NCBI GenBank assembly: GCA_951801655.1
Contig: CATONV010000013.1
Location: 1 to 44,249, forward strand
Reading direction: 5' to 3'
DNA length: 44,249 bases
DNA from: an uncultured Oscillospiraceae bacterium
GTDB lineage: Bacteria; Bacillota; Clostridia; Oscillospirales; Oscillospiraceae
In this document: one piece after another, positions 24,288 through 32,844 of the stretch
Position numbering within the stretch: the first letter of the stretch is position 1
Layout: every line of letters starts with the position of its first letter
Notes under the pieces: model-generated
Databases searched by the model: none
What the model was told of the DNA's origin: nothing
Seen by the model: the letters and a program-made list of their open reading frames with translations, nothing else
Translations under genes and position numbers: made by a program

Positions 24288-26585
24288 TCACTGTTCCCGA
24301 CAGGCGGCGTAGTAATTCATAAGACAGCCTGCCAAAATGATTTGCTTTTCCCTCGGCGTCAGTCCCTTAATATAAAGCATCAGCTCTTCCGTTGCGCCAT
24401 CCTTTCGAATCACCTTGGAGGGAATGGCCTCCTGGCCCTGTTGGATGGCGGTACGGATATTGGGTACAAAAATGCAGTCTCCAGGTTCATATACAAATGC
24501 AATATTCTGCTCCAGCGTAAAGGGCAGGATGCCCCAGTTAATACAGTTGCTCCGGTAACGCTTTGTGGCATACTCATAGCAAATATTTCCCAGTCCACCC
24601 AGCACCTTTTGGCAGGACGCGGCCTGTTCCCGGGCAGAACCGTCCCCCGGTTTATTGGCAAACACGCAGGAGCCAAATTGGGTATGGCCAAGAAGCGAGT
24701 CAGCGTCCCCTGCAGCGTTCAAAACATGGGCCAGCTGCTCGGGTACCGCCCCGCCGCGACGCGCCTCCTCCAGCTTCATGACGGCCTTCGCCCTCCCCAC
24801 ATATTCGGGAACCCGTCGAGACAGTGCAAATTCAGACAATCGGATGGGATTGGACCGGTAAGATGAGGTCTCCCCGGAGGGAATCAACTCATCCGTGGTA
24901 GTAACCGGGTCATGTATGACTGCCGCCAGTTCCAACAGAATATGTTCCGCCAGAGGGTGGATTTCAGGCCAGTCAGTAATATTGGGGCCCATGATCAGTT
25001 CCACAGAGGGGTCCGCCTGTCCAAACCCGCAGTACAGCCGATTATCATAGGATGTTCTGTCAAAATGGTAGGAGTGGCGTTGATAGTCGTATGCCAAATC
25101 AGTGGCGGCGGTAATTTTACCGCCGTTGACCGCTGTAGCAGCGATAGACCGTGCATCCATCAGGCAAACGCCTGCAAACTGCCCTTCGCCAGGTTTAGAC
25201 CCTTCGCGATTGGGGAAATTGCGGGTGGTGTGCCGCAACGACAGGCCATTGTTGGCCGGAACATCCCCCGCGCCAAAGCAGGGGCCGCAAAAGCTGGGCT
25301 TTAAGATTGCGCCGGCAGCCAGCAGATCGGCAGCCGCGCCGATGCGCGTCAGCTCCAGAGACACAGGGACAGAGGTGGGATAGACAGACAGCGCAAACCT
25401 CTGGTTCCCTACGCTTGCCCCGCGGAGAATCTGAGCCGCCTCATCGATGTTGTCAAACAGTCCGCCTGAACAGCCGGCAATGATCCCCTGATCGGCCCAG
25501 ACAGAATCATCATGGATTTTATCCTGAAGATGGATGTCAGCCTTGGGAAAACGCTGCCGCCCGTCAGCTTCCACCTTGGCCAAAAGCTCTTGCGCCCTCT
25601 CCTGGAATTCATGAATGGTGTACACATTGGAGGGATGGAAGGGAAGCGCAATCATGGCCTCTATCTTATCCAGCTCAACATGTACCATACGGTCATAATA
25701 GGCGACACTGCCGGGATGAAGCGGTGCGTAATCCTGTGGGCGCTGGTGGGTCGCGTAAAAACTCTCTGTTTCTTCGTCTGTCTCCCAGATGGAGGATAGA
25801 CAGGTTGTCTCAGTCGTCATAACGTCAATTCCATTGCGGAAGTCTATCGGCAGCGCGCTAATGCCGGGTCCGACAAACTCCAATACTCGGTTGTTCACAA
25901 AACCAGAGGCAAATGTGGCGCGAATCAGCGCCAAAGCAACATCCTGGGGTCCAATTCCTCTTTTCGGACTGCCTGTCAGGTATACCAAGACCACTTCAGG
26001 CGGCTTTACATCCCAGGTGTTTTTCAGCAGCTGCTTTACCAACTCAGGTCCGCCCTCTCCAACCGCCATTGTCCCAAGCGCGCCATAGCGGGTGTGCGAA
26101 TCAGAACCCAAAATCATTGCGCCGCATTTTGCCATCTCCTCACGAGCATAGGAGTGGATGACACTCTGATTGGCAGGCACGTATATCCCGCCATATTTTT
26201 TCGCCGCTGACAGACCAAATAAATGGTCATCCTCATTGATCGTGCCTCCAACCGCACACAAGCTGTTATGACAGTTCGTCAGTGCGTAAGGGATCGGAAA
26301 TTCCTTCAGGCCGGAGGCCCTGGCCTGCTGGATGATCCCCACATAGGTGATATCGTGGGAAACCATGGCATCAAACCTGATCCGCAGCTGCTCAGGGTCA
26401 GAGGATACATTGTGCGCCTGCAAAATACGATAGGCCATTGTATTCTGCCGCGCCTGTTCCCCAGGGACAGCAGCCCTGTCACAGGGGATGCCGTCCACCA
26501 AAAAAACGCCTTTGTCTTTGCATGTAACCACGGGCTCATCTCCTTCCATTCTTCGCTGGATATAGAAGGGCGGCGCGGGCCGCAT
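24288..26585 (-). CDS. Aconitase-family hydratase, YbhJ-like
   Basis: This 765-residue enzyme has the complete aconitase fold: a substrate strand SDSHTRYG (residues 161-168), cluster ligand Cys372 in AGCSGGLFDN, Cys433 and Cys436 in SFCGPCFGAGD, and the swivel-domain GDGSAREQAA with the catalytic Ser/Arg. It therefore should bind a 4Fe-4S cluster and dehydrate/rehydrate a hydroxy-tricarboxylate. The sequence looks closer to the uncharacterised YbhJ-type hydratases than to AcnA or AcnB. It is followed by the isocitrate-dehydrogenase-like gene after 6 bp, so the two should work in sequence. No citrate synthase is present. The start is uncertain: neither Met1 nor Met13 (MEGDEP) has a good ribosome site, and it may depend on translation of the preceding gene. 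Confidence 0.88.
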   Translation of the reverse strand: MRPAPPFYIQRRMEGDEPVVTCKDKGVFLVDGIPCDRAAVPGEQARQNTMAYRILQAHNVSSDPEQLRIRFDAMVSHDITYVGIIQQARASGLKEFPIPYALTNCHNSLCAVGGTINEDDHLFGLSAAKKYGGIYVPANQSVIHSYAREEMAKCGAMILGSDSHTRYGALGTMAVGEGGPELVKQLLKNTWDVKPPEVVLVYLTGSPKRGIGPQDVALALIRATFASGFVNNRVLEFVGPGISALPIDFRNGIDVMTTETTCLSSIWETDEETESFYATHQRPQDYAPLHPGSVAYYDRMVHVELDKIEAMIALPFHPSNVYTIHEFQERAQELLAKVEADGRQRFPKADIHLQDKIHDDSVWADQGIIAGCSGGLFDNIDEAAQILRGASVGNQRFALSVYPTSVPVSLELTRIGAAADLLAAGAILKPSFCGPCFGAGDVPANNGLSLRHTTRNFPNREGSKPGEGQFAGVCLMDARSIAATAVNGGKITAATDLAYDYQRHSYHFDRTSYDNRLYCGFGQADPSVELIMGPNITDWPEIHPLAEHILLELAAVIHDPVTTTDELIPSGETSSYRSNPIRLSEFALSRRVPEYVGRAKAVMKLEEARRGGAVPEQLAHVLNAAGDADSLLGHTQFGSCVFANKPGDGSAREQAASCQKVLGGLGNICYEYATKRYRSNCINWGILPFTLEQNIAFVYEPGDCIFVPNIRTAIQQGQEAIPSKVIRKDGATEELMLYIKGLTPREKQIILAGCLMNYYAACREQ

Positions 26586-26615
26586 CGCTGCGTGACCCGC
26601 ACCGCCGCAAATTGG

Positions 26616-28052
26616 TCAGGGTTGAATTGAAATTCGGCGGATATCGTAATACTCCTCCAGGGACCACTTTCCCCGGTCGCAGCCAAGTCCGCTCTGCTTA
26701 ATCCCGATATGAGGCATGTTGGGACCGGCCCCCGGTTGATTGACCTGGAGTTCGCCCACCTCAACCTCCTCCACGCACCGGCCTATGACCCGGGAGTCGT
26801 GGGTAAACAGATATCCGGTCAGGCCCAGCTCGGTCTTGTTCGCCCTCTCAATCACCTCATCCAACGTTTTGAACGTCAGCACAGCATAGATGGGGCCAAA
26901 AATCTCCTGCTGTGTAATGGACATTTCATCCGTTACGCCATCCAAAACAGCGGGAACAAAGAACGCTCCATTTTTCAGAGACTCCGGCAGCTGGGGGATC
27001 CCTCCACCATAGAGAAGCTTCGCTCCCTCGCCCCGGGCCTGCTCCACCAGGGAAATCATACGGTCTCGGGTTTTCACATTGATCATGGGGCCCATGGCGT
27101 CAGGCATATCGTCGCTCCAGCCCACTTGGATTTTTTCCACGTAGGACAAAAGCTTCTCTACAAACGCCTCGTGGATGGACTCATGGACAAAGATACGGTT
27201 AATATTTGCACAGCCTTGACCACTAATTCGGATTTTACGGTCCGCCACATATCTCGCTGTCTCCTCCAGGTCGCAGTCCGGCATAACAATACAAGGTGCA
27301 TTCCCACCCAGCTCCATGGAGAATCGCTTGATCGAGGTAGCGGCGTTCTGCATAACCTCCACGCCCACAGCGGAGGAACCGATTACAGCCACCATGGCGG
27401 GTATTTTGCTCTGGCTCAGATGATTGCCAATCACGCTGGCTTTGCCGGTTACCAGGTTGACTACACCGGCGGGAAGCCCGATCTTCTCGCACAGCTCACC
27501 AATTTTTAAGCTGGCCAATGGAGTCTCGGTGCTGGGCTTCAGTACGCAGGTACAGCCTGACGCCATAGCAGGGCACAGCTTCAGGCCCACATTGCTCAGA
27601 GGCATATTCCAGGCCAGATGTCCCAGAACAACGCCCACCGGCCGCTTGAGGACCACATGGAAATTTCCCCGGCGACCGCCGTACTCCGGAATATCCGTGC
27701 CATAGACTCGTTTGGCCTCTTCAGCATAGTAACCGAAGTAGCTGATAAAGGCGTTAAAGTCGTTTCCCGCTTCCTTATAGGACTTGCCGCCCTCTTTGGC
27801 CATCAGATCAATAATAGCTGTTTTTTCTGCAAGACAGGCATCCTTCAGCTTCATCATCCAGCCGATGCGCTCGTTCAGACTCAGACGGGACCACGAAGGA
27901 AACGCCGCCTGTGCAGCCTCCAATGCCCGATCCGCCTGCTCAATAGAAGCAGTGGAAATGGTCTCCAGCAGTTCGCCGGTGGCGGGACAAGTGACGTCCA
28001 GCTTGTCCCCTGCCCCCGTTTCACACGTTCCGTTAATATAAAGTTTATACAT
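26616..28052 (-). CDS. NAD(P)-dependent aldehyde dehydrogenase
   Basis: This 478-residue member of the large ALDH superfamily has the oxyanion Asn149 in LAWNMP (usually PWNFP), Lys172 of the cofactor site (VLKPSTETP), the general base Glu247 (MELGGNAP) and the nucleophile Cys281 (SGQGCANINR). It oxidises an aldehyde to a carboxylate. It most resembles succinate-semialdehyde/lactaldehyde-type enzymes, but the altered AWNMP and QGC contexts make substrate prediction unsafe. AGGAGGAGGC precedes ATG 28052. It lies between the Fe-dependent alcohol dehydrogenase and the hydratase, fitting an alcohol-aldehyde-acid sequence. Confidence 0.92.
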   Translation of the reverse strand: MYKLYINGTCETGAGDKLDVTCPATGELLETISTASIEQADRALEAAQAAFPSWSRLSLNERIGWMMKLKDACLAEKTAIIDLMAKEGGKSYKEAGNDFNAFISYFGYYAEEAKRVYGTDIPEYGGRRGNFHVVLKRPVGVVLGHLAWNMPLSNVGLKLCPAMASGCTCVLKPSTETPLASLKIGELCEKIGLPAGVVNLVTGKASVIGNHLSQSKIPAMVAVIGSSAVGVEVMQNAATSIKRFSMELGGNAPCIVMPDCDLEETARYVADRKIRISGQGCANINRIFVHESIHEAFVEKLLSYVEKIQVGWSDDMPDAMGPMINVKTRDRMISLVEQARGEGAKLLYGGGIPQLPESLKNGAFFVPAVLDGVTDEMSITQQEIFGPIYAVLTFKTLDEVIERANKTELGLTGYLFTHDSRVIGRCVEEVEVGELQVNQPGAGPNMPHIGIKQSGLGCDRGKWSLEEYYDIRRISIQP

Positions 28053-28146
28053 AACTTCAAGCCTCCTCCTTGATCGCTTTCGCTATAGGGCAGCAGAGAG
28101 TCCCTTTCGCAGTCGACAAACGGGCACCCTCTGCTCCGGATTTGGA

Positions 28147-29334
28147 TCAATAAGCGTTCTTGTAAATGTTGACCAGATCTTTCACTGTCCCCTTGCAGGG
28201 ATTCAAGAAGAACGGCTTGCCCTGGATGCAGTCCTCCGCCATCTGTTCAAACTTTGCGGGGTCGACCTTGGCATCCTTCAGACTGCGGGGCAGACCGGTA
28301 TCGGCACACATCTCGGCAATGGCCTCACATGCGGCCTTGGCCGCCTGGATATCCGTCATATTGCGGGTGTCCACTCCCATAATTTCCGCCACCTTGGCAA
28401 ACTTTGCAGGATTGGCTCGCCAAGTGTATTTTACCACATGGGGAAGCATAAGGGCATTTGCGGTACCGTGTGAGATGTGGAAATGGGCGCTGAGAGGCTT
28501 GGCCAAACCGTGGACAATACCAAGCGCGGCCTGAGACAGACACATACCGCCCAGGGTGGCGCCGATCAGCATGGCCTGACCGGCCTCCGTGTTGCCCGGA
28601 TTGGCTACAAACTGGCGGATATGCTCAGAAATCAGCCGCATCCCCTCCAACGCCATAAAATCGCTGAAGGCCCAGGCCCCATTGGTGGAAATATACGCCT
28701 CAAAGCAATGGGTGAACGCGTCAATGCCGCAGCCGGCCGCCACAGGTCCCGGGACAGTGGCCATCATCTTGGCGTCCAGAATAGAAAACACCGGAACATA
28801 GAAGGGACTCTGCGCCCGAACCTTTTTCACGTTGTCGGTATCATTGATGGCAATGTTCCAGCTGGACTCGCTGCCAGTGCCGGCGGTAGTCGGAATGGCA
28901 AAACAAGGCGCCGGGGTGTTCTTATACCGGTTTACACCGGTGTAATCCCCTTTGTAGTCCAGGATGTGGGTACCCGGATTGGCAATCAAAATCGAGGCAG
29001 CCTTGGCGGAGTCCATAGAACTGCCGCCGCCTACGCCCAGAACACACGTGGCCTGCTCCCGCAGACCAAGCTCGCCAATGCTGTCCATCAGGTGCGCAGA
29101 GGGGTCAGCCTCAATTTTGTCAAAGACCACGTAGTCCAAACCCGCGTCTTTCAAAGACTGGGTAACGGTGTCAAGCACGCCAAGCTTAACCAAAATCTCC
29201 TCCGTGACTACCAGGACCTTGCCGCAGCCGCGCTTCTTAATCTCTTCGCCGATGGTGGCTGCCAAGCCTACGCCGCAGTTTAGTCTGCCCTGGTTGTGAA
29301 AATGGCCGGGATTTGTGTTCAACATAGAAAACAC
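28147..29334 (-). CDS. Iron-containing alcohol dehydrogenase
   Basis: This 395-residue enzyme belongs to the group III Fe-ADH family. The dinucleotide site GVGGGSSMDSAKAA (about residues 99-112) is followed by metal ligands in GCGIDAFTHCFEAY (Asp and His) and in GIVHGLAKPLSAHFHISHGTANALMLPH, here given in two adjoining parts around residues 265-292. These enzymes interconvert alcohols and aldehydes such as 1,3-propanediol, lactaldehyde, 4-hydroxybutyrate or sulfoacetaldehyde. Its place beside an aldehyde dehydrogenase suggests the two oxidise an alcohol to an acid. AAAGGAG precedes the ATG. A 94-bp gap with a weak hairpin separates it from the aldehyde dehydrogenase. Confidence 0.92.
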   Translation of the reverse strand: MFSMLNTNPGHFHNQGRLNCGVGLAATIGEEIKKRGCGKVLVVTEEILVKLGVLDTVTQSLKDAGLDYVVFDKIEADPSAHLMDSIGELGLREQATCVLGVGGGSSMDSAKAASILIANPGTHILDYKGDYTGVNRYKNTPAPCFAIPTTAGTGSESSWNIAINDTDNVKKVRAQSPFYVPVFSILDAKMMATVPGPVAAGCGIDAFTHCFEAYISTNGAWAFSDFMALEGMRLISEHIRQFVANPGNTEAGQAMLIGATLGGMCLSQAALGIVHGLAKPLSAHFHISHGTANALMLPHVVKYTWRANPAKFAKVAEIMGVDTRNMTDIQAAKAACEAIAEMCADTGLPRSLKDAKVDPAKFEQMAEDCIQGKPFFLNPCKGTVKDLVNIYKNAY

Positions 29335-29368
29335 TCCTTTTCGTAATATTGACTTGTTGACAGGTAAC

Positions 29369-30529
29369 CTATTTTACACGGGTAGCTTCGATGACATCCT
29401 CGTTGATCTCCAGGCCAAAGCCGGGCTTATCCTGCATGGTGATCATGCCCGTCTCAGCATCAAAGTCCATAGGCAGAGGCGTCAGGTCCCAACGCAGGGG
29501 ATTGCGCTGATCCTTGGCCCAGTCTGCCTGCATGTGCTCGAACATATAGCAGTCTGTAAACGCAGCGGCGATATGTAGCGTGGAGGCCAGGCACACGGCG
29601 GAACAACTGCCCGTATGGGTAAGGTATTTGACGTTATAGGCATTGGCAAGACCATGGATCTTCAGGGCCTCGGTAACACCGCCGCAGCGGCAAATATTGG
29701 GCTGAATAATATCAATTTTGCCCTGGGTAATCAGCTCTTTCGCGCCCCAACGCAGGAAGTGGGCCTCGCCGCCGGCAATGGGTACACTCAGGTTCTCGGA
29801 CAGCTGGCGATAACCGTCATAGTCGTCGGGCCTGACGGGCTCTTCAAACCAGCGGACATTACACTCCTCCAATACCTTCCCCACCCGAAGGGCCGTCTTC
29901 ACATCATACCCGCAGTTGGCGTCTGAAGTGAGTTCAATATCGTCGCCCACCACCTCGCGTACAGCGCGTACGGTCGCCATATCGTTTTCAGGAACCTGGC
30001 CAATTTTGATTTTCATGGAACGGAATCCGGCGTCCTTGAACTTTTTGGCAGTCTCCTTAACAACCTCCAGCCCACGGAACCGGATCGAGGAGGCATACGC
30101 CAAGAAGGACGGCCGGCCAGAGGCCCCCAGCAGCTTATAGACCGGAACATTCAGGGCCTTGCCTTTGATATCCCACAGGGCGCAGTCAATGCCAGAAATC
30201 GCCTCAATGTAGAAGCCCTGGTAGTGGCCCCGGTTCATCATAGCACCAAACATCAGCTCCCAGATTTTTTCCGTATCAAAGGGATCCTTTCCAATCAGCA
30301 GAGGAGAGATGTAGTTGACAATATCCCGAGTAGCGGTGGGGGAAAACCGAACCATGCACTCCCCCCAACCAGTTATGCCCTCATCAGTCTCCACCTTAAC
30401 CAGGGTAGCCCGGTATTCTTTAAATACCAGATGCTCCAGTTCGCTGGCGTAGGGGATACTGATTGGCGCCTTAATGGGATTTTTGATCTCCTCTACACAG
30501 GTTATTGCTTCTACTTTGGTGATTTTCAT
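29369..30529 (-). CDS. Mandelate racemase/muconate-lactonizing (enolase superfamily) acid dehydratase or racemase
   Basis: This 386-residue enzyme has the two enolase-superfamily domains. Active-site positions match mandelate racemase with a constant offset of eight: K-x-K at Lys173/Lys175, metal ligands Asp203, Glu229 and Glu255, and a His at 305. The Asp that pairs with this His in mandelate racemase (D270) is Asn278 here (IIQPNICRCGG). The enzyme should abstract a proton next to a carboxylate, leading to dehydration, epimerisation or beta-elimination. The missing dyad Asp argues that Lys175 rather than His is the main base. AAGGAGGAG precedes the ATG. It follows the lactonase-like gene, as expected for lactone opening then acid dehydration. 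Confidence 0.88.
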   Translation of the reverse strand: MKITKVEAITCVEEIKNPIKAPISIPYASELEHLVFKEYRATLVKVETDEGITGWGECMVRFSPTATRDIVNYISPLLIGKDPFDTEKIWELMFGAMMNRGHYQGFYIEAISGIDCALWDIKGKALNVPVYKLLGASGRPSFLAYASSIRFRGLEVVKETAKKFKDAGFRSMKIKIGQVPENDMATVRAVREVVGDDIELTSDANCGYDVKTALRVGKVLEECNVRWFEEPVRPDDYDGYRQLSENLSVPIAGGEAHFLRWGAKELITQGKIDIIQPNICRCGGVTEALKIHGLANAYNVKYLTHTGSCSAVCLASTLHIAAAFTDCYMFEHMQADWAKDQRNPLRWDLTPLPMDFDAETGMITMQDKPGFGLEINEDVIEATRVK

Positions 30530-30587
30530 GCTGACAGCTCCTCCTTAAAATGTATAATTCATAAAAAACACTCTGAAATGCAAAGCC

Positions 30588-31343
30588 TTAGGTCGGCAGC
30601 ATATCAAATACGGCAAAATCGTGGCCAGGCAAAATTTTTGCCCCTTGTTTTTCCAAGCTTTCCAGCTTTGCAAAGGATTGGTAATAGTCATTCAGGCTGT
30701 GGCAAATACCAGCTGGAATGCGCTTTGTCCAATTTTCCATGCAATTAATCAGATCTCCAGTGATCACATAGGGTCCATTTTTCGTTTCCACTACTATCCC
30801 CTGCGAACCAGGCGAGTGACCAGGCAGGGGAATCACCCGAATGCCTTCCGTTATGGTCTTCTCTCCATCCAGCAGGCGAAGCTGGTGGTAATACTTTAAG
30901 AAATAGGGCAGTTCATCCTTGACATTCGTCTCATAGTGCTTCGCATCTGGCGGGCAGGGGTCTAACGCGTAAAAGAGCTCACTGCGCTGCACATAGACCG
31001 GAATGGCAGCAGGCAGCTCCAGAACACCTTTGGCGTGATCCCAATGCAGATGCGTAAGAATTACCATCTCCAATTCCTCAGGCCTGGTGTGACATCTGGC
31101 AAGCGCAGGGATCAAATATTGATCCGGTTCACGCTTGATCGGATTATGATGCCGGGAACTCCACTCTAAGTCACCGCTGATTCCGGCATCTACCAGGATT
31201 TTGCGCCCCGCAGCCTCATCCTGAAGTAAAAACGCCGTATGGGGAACATCAAAGCGTTCGCTGGACTCCGGTCCCTGCTTCATAATAAAGCCGCCCCGCC
31301 ATACCGTCGTAACGCCCAGACACAAAGGAGTGATTGCCCACAT
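30588..31343 (-). CDS. MBL-fold hydrolase, AHL-lactonase-like
   Basis: The 251-residue product has the metallo-beta-lactamase zinc motif LTHLHWDHAKG (HxHxDH), a further His in LPGHSPGSQG, the bridging Asp in VITGDLI and a final His in LPGHDFAVFD, the pattern of the N-acyl-homoserine-lactonase branch. It probably opens a lactone or hydrolyses an ester. I chose ATG 31343 with GGAGGACAAGCT before it; the frame is open to 31487 but lacks a site there. It is the first gene of the - strand catabolic operon, just downstream of a promoter at 31470-31498. Quorum quenching is possible, but opening of a sugar-acid or hydroxy-acid lactone fits the neighbours better. Confidence 0.87.
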   Translation of the reverse strand: MWAITPLCLGVTTVWRGGFIMKQGPESSERFDVPHTAFLLQDEAAGRKILVDAGISGDLEWSSRHHNPIKREPDQYLIPALARCHTRPEELEMVILTHLHWDHAKGVLELPAAIPVYVQRSELFYALDPCPPDAKHYETNVKDELPYFLKYYHQLRLLDGEKTITEGIRVIPLPGHSPGSQGIVVETKNGPYVITGDLINCMENWTKRIPAGICHSLNDYYQSFAKLESLEKQGAKILPGHDFAVFDMLPT

Positions 31344-31469
31344 AGCTTGTCCTCCATTTCCGGGGATACCCCCTTTTCGTAAGAAACACGTTTTGTTTCT
31401 TCCAATACAGCCTGTCTGTTTCGTCATACCGTATAAAAGTCTTCTGAAACAGGCTGCATCTTTAATCAT

Positions 31470-31498
31470 ATTGTACACGCTGTTCAAAATTTAGTAAA
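31470..31498 (-). promoter_or_regulatory. Promoter of the catabolic operon
   Basis: On the - strand TTTACT (31493-31498) and TACAAT (31470-31475) lie 17 bases apart, about 120 bases before the lactonase-like start. The gap 31344-31759 between the two divergent genes is AT-rich and holds this promoter and operator; apart from them I see no gene in it. Confidence 0.65.
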
Positions 31499-31517
31499 GT
31501 AGATTAATTTTAATTAG

Positions 31518-31539
31518 TTCATAATTATTTTATTATGAA
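31518..31539. promoter_or_regulatory. Candidate LysR operator, site A
   Basis: A perfect inverted repeat, TTCATAAT-N6-ATTATGAA, is centred about 65 bases upstream of the predicted transcription start of the catabolic operon. That is the usual position of a LysR recognition site. It lies in the gap between the operon and the divergent lysR gene. Confidence 0.58.
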
Positions 31540-31759
31540 AATCAGAGTAAAATAAAATATGCCATCAGCTTGCGTTTTTGTACTCCATCGTCTATTATAG
31601 AATTAACGCTATCGTATCTCTCCGATTGTAGACAATGCGCTACCAAAGGCGGGGTCTCTACATGTCCCCTGTCAGGATTGATCCCCTGCTGTTCCACTTT
31701 TTATACGTTATGACGCTGCTATCATCCGAACAAAAATCTTCATGTGGGGAGGACATGGT

Positions 31760-32683
31760 ATGACATTGCGACACCTGCGGATTTTTATTGAGGTCGTCAA
31801 CTGCGGAAAAATGAGCGAAGCCGCATCTCGCCTTTTTGTCTCCCAGTCGTCCATTAGCCAGGCGGTCTCAGAACTGGAGGAACACTATCACATCAAGCTG
31901 TTTGATCGGCTGTCCAAACGCATTTTTCTGACCTCCGCCGGGGAGGAGCTCTATGGCTTGGCCTCCAAGGTGATATTGACCTATGATGAAATGGAACGAT
32001 ATATGGAAAATATCACGGATCGTCAAGTGTTAAATGTGGGAGCAACGTTTACCATTGGCGCAACTATTTTAATGCAGTTGTTTCGTGCTTTGAGAGTTGA
32101 ATGTCCCAACGTAAGCACAAAAGCCATTGTTGACAGGACCTCGGTGCTGGAAAGGCAGCTTCTTCGGGGAGAGTTGGATGTTGCCCTGGTGGAAGGAGCG
32201 ATTAAAAGTCCGGACTTATTGGTCTGTCCGGTGATAGAGGATGAGCTGGTGCTGGTTTGCGCCCCTGGCCATCCCTTCGCCAAACGAAAGCAGGTGAGTT
32301 TGAAGGAACTGGAGGGACAGGATTTTATTATGCGTGAATCCTCCAGTAAAACCTGGAAAATCTTTGAAAGCTACTTGCTCCAAGGTAATGTGAAAGTGAC
32401 CGAGAAGTGGATCTGCAACAATCTGGAAACCATCAAAGCGGCGGTGATCGGCGGCTACGGTCTGTCGGTACTGTCCGCGCGATATATCCGCGAGGAAACC
32501 AAAAAAGGGACCATGGTGGAAATTCCCATTAAAGATGTGCATATGCTCCGGGACTTCTCGCTGGTATATCACAAAAGTAAGTATCCGTTTTCCGCTTTCC
32601 AAAAATTCATATCGCTGTGCCAGGAATATGGAAAGCACCCGGAAAGCTTTGAAGTATTACAACGTGACTCAGAGGCACAATAG
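31760..32683 (+). CDS. LysR-family transcriptional regulator
   Basis: This 307-residue regulator has the N-terminal winged helix-turn-helix (LRHLRIFIEVVNCGKMSEAASRLFVSQSSISQAVSELEEH) and a LysR substrate domain from about residue 90. The effector domain (GATFTIGATILMQLF... LERQLLRGELDVALVEG) resembles the CysL/YeiE/CbbR group. CysL and YeiE are tied to sulfite metabolism, which would fit the nearby yeiH-like and sulfite reductase genes. I chose ATG 31760, with GGGGAGGA eight bases upstream; the ATG at 31742 lies before that site. It is divergent from the catabolic operon and convergent to the yeiH-like gene, so its target could be either or both. Confidence 0.9.
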   Translation: MTLRHLRIFIEVVNCGKMSEAASRLFVSQSSISQAVSELEEHYHIKLFDRLSKRIFLTSAGEELYGLASKVILTYDEMERYMENITDRQVLNVGATFTIGATILMQLFRALRVECPNVSTKAIVDRTSVLERQLLRGELDVALVEGAIKSPDLLVCPVIEDELVLVCAPGHPFAKRKQVSLKELEGQDFIMRESSSKTWKIFESYLLQGNVKVTEKWICNNLETIKAAVIGGYGLSVLSARYIREETKKGTMVEIPIKDVHMLRDFSLVYHKSKYPFSAFQKFISLCQEYGKHPESFEVLQRDSEAQ

Positions 32684-32720
32684 GCTCGCTGCCCTTAAAA
32701 CACATTTCAATCAACAGCAG

Positions 32721-32764
32721 TCAGACCGCACCTCGGCTTCCTGTGGAAGTGAGGGGCGGTCTGA
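32721..32764. terminator. Bidirectional terminator between lysR and the yeiH-like gene
   Basis: TCAGACCGC pairs with GCGGTCTGA over a long stem that continues with CCTC/GAGG and an inner CTTCC/GGAAG hairpin, followed by TTGTTTCTC. It separates two convergent genes. Confidence 0.85.
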
Positions 32765-32844
32765 TTGTTTCTCTCGCTAACGGCCAAAGCATGATCGTTT
32801 CATTTTTCCACATGGATTTGCGCTGAGGCTGCCGGAATTGTTTT

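Noticed and set aside
30558-30577. TTCA...TGAA spacing before the enolase-type gene as a third LysR site
   Set aside because: Only the outer four bases match; the interior is not palindromic and there is no promoter at the right distance.
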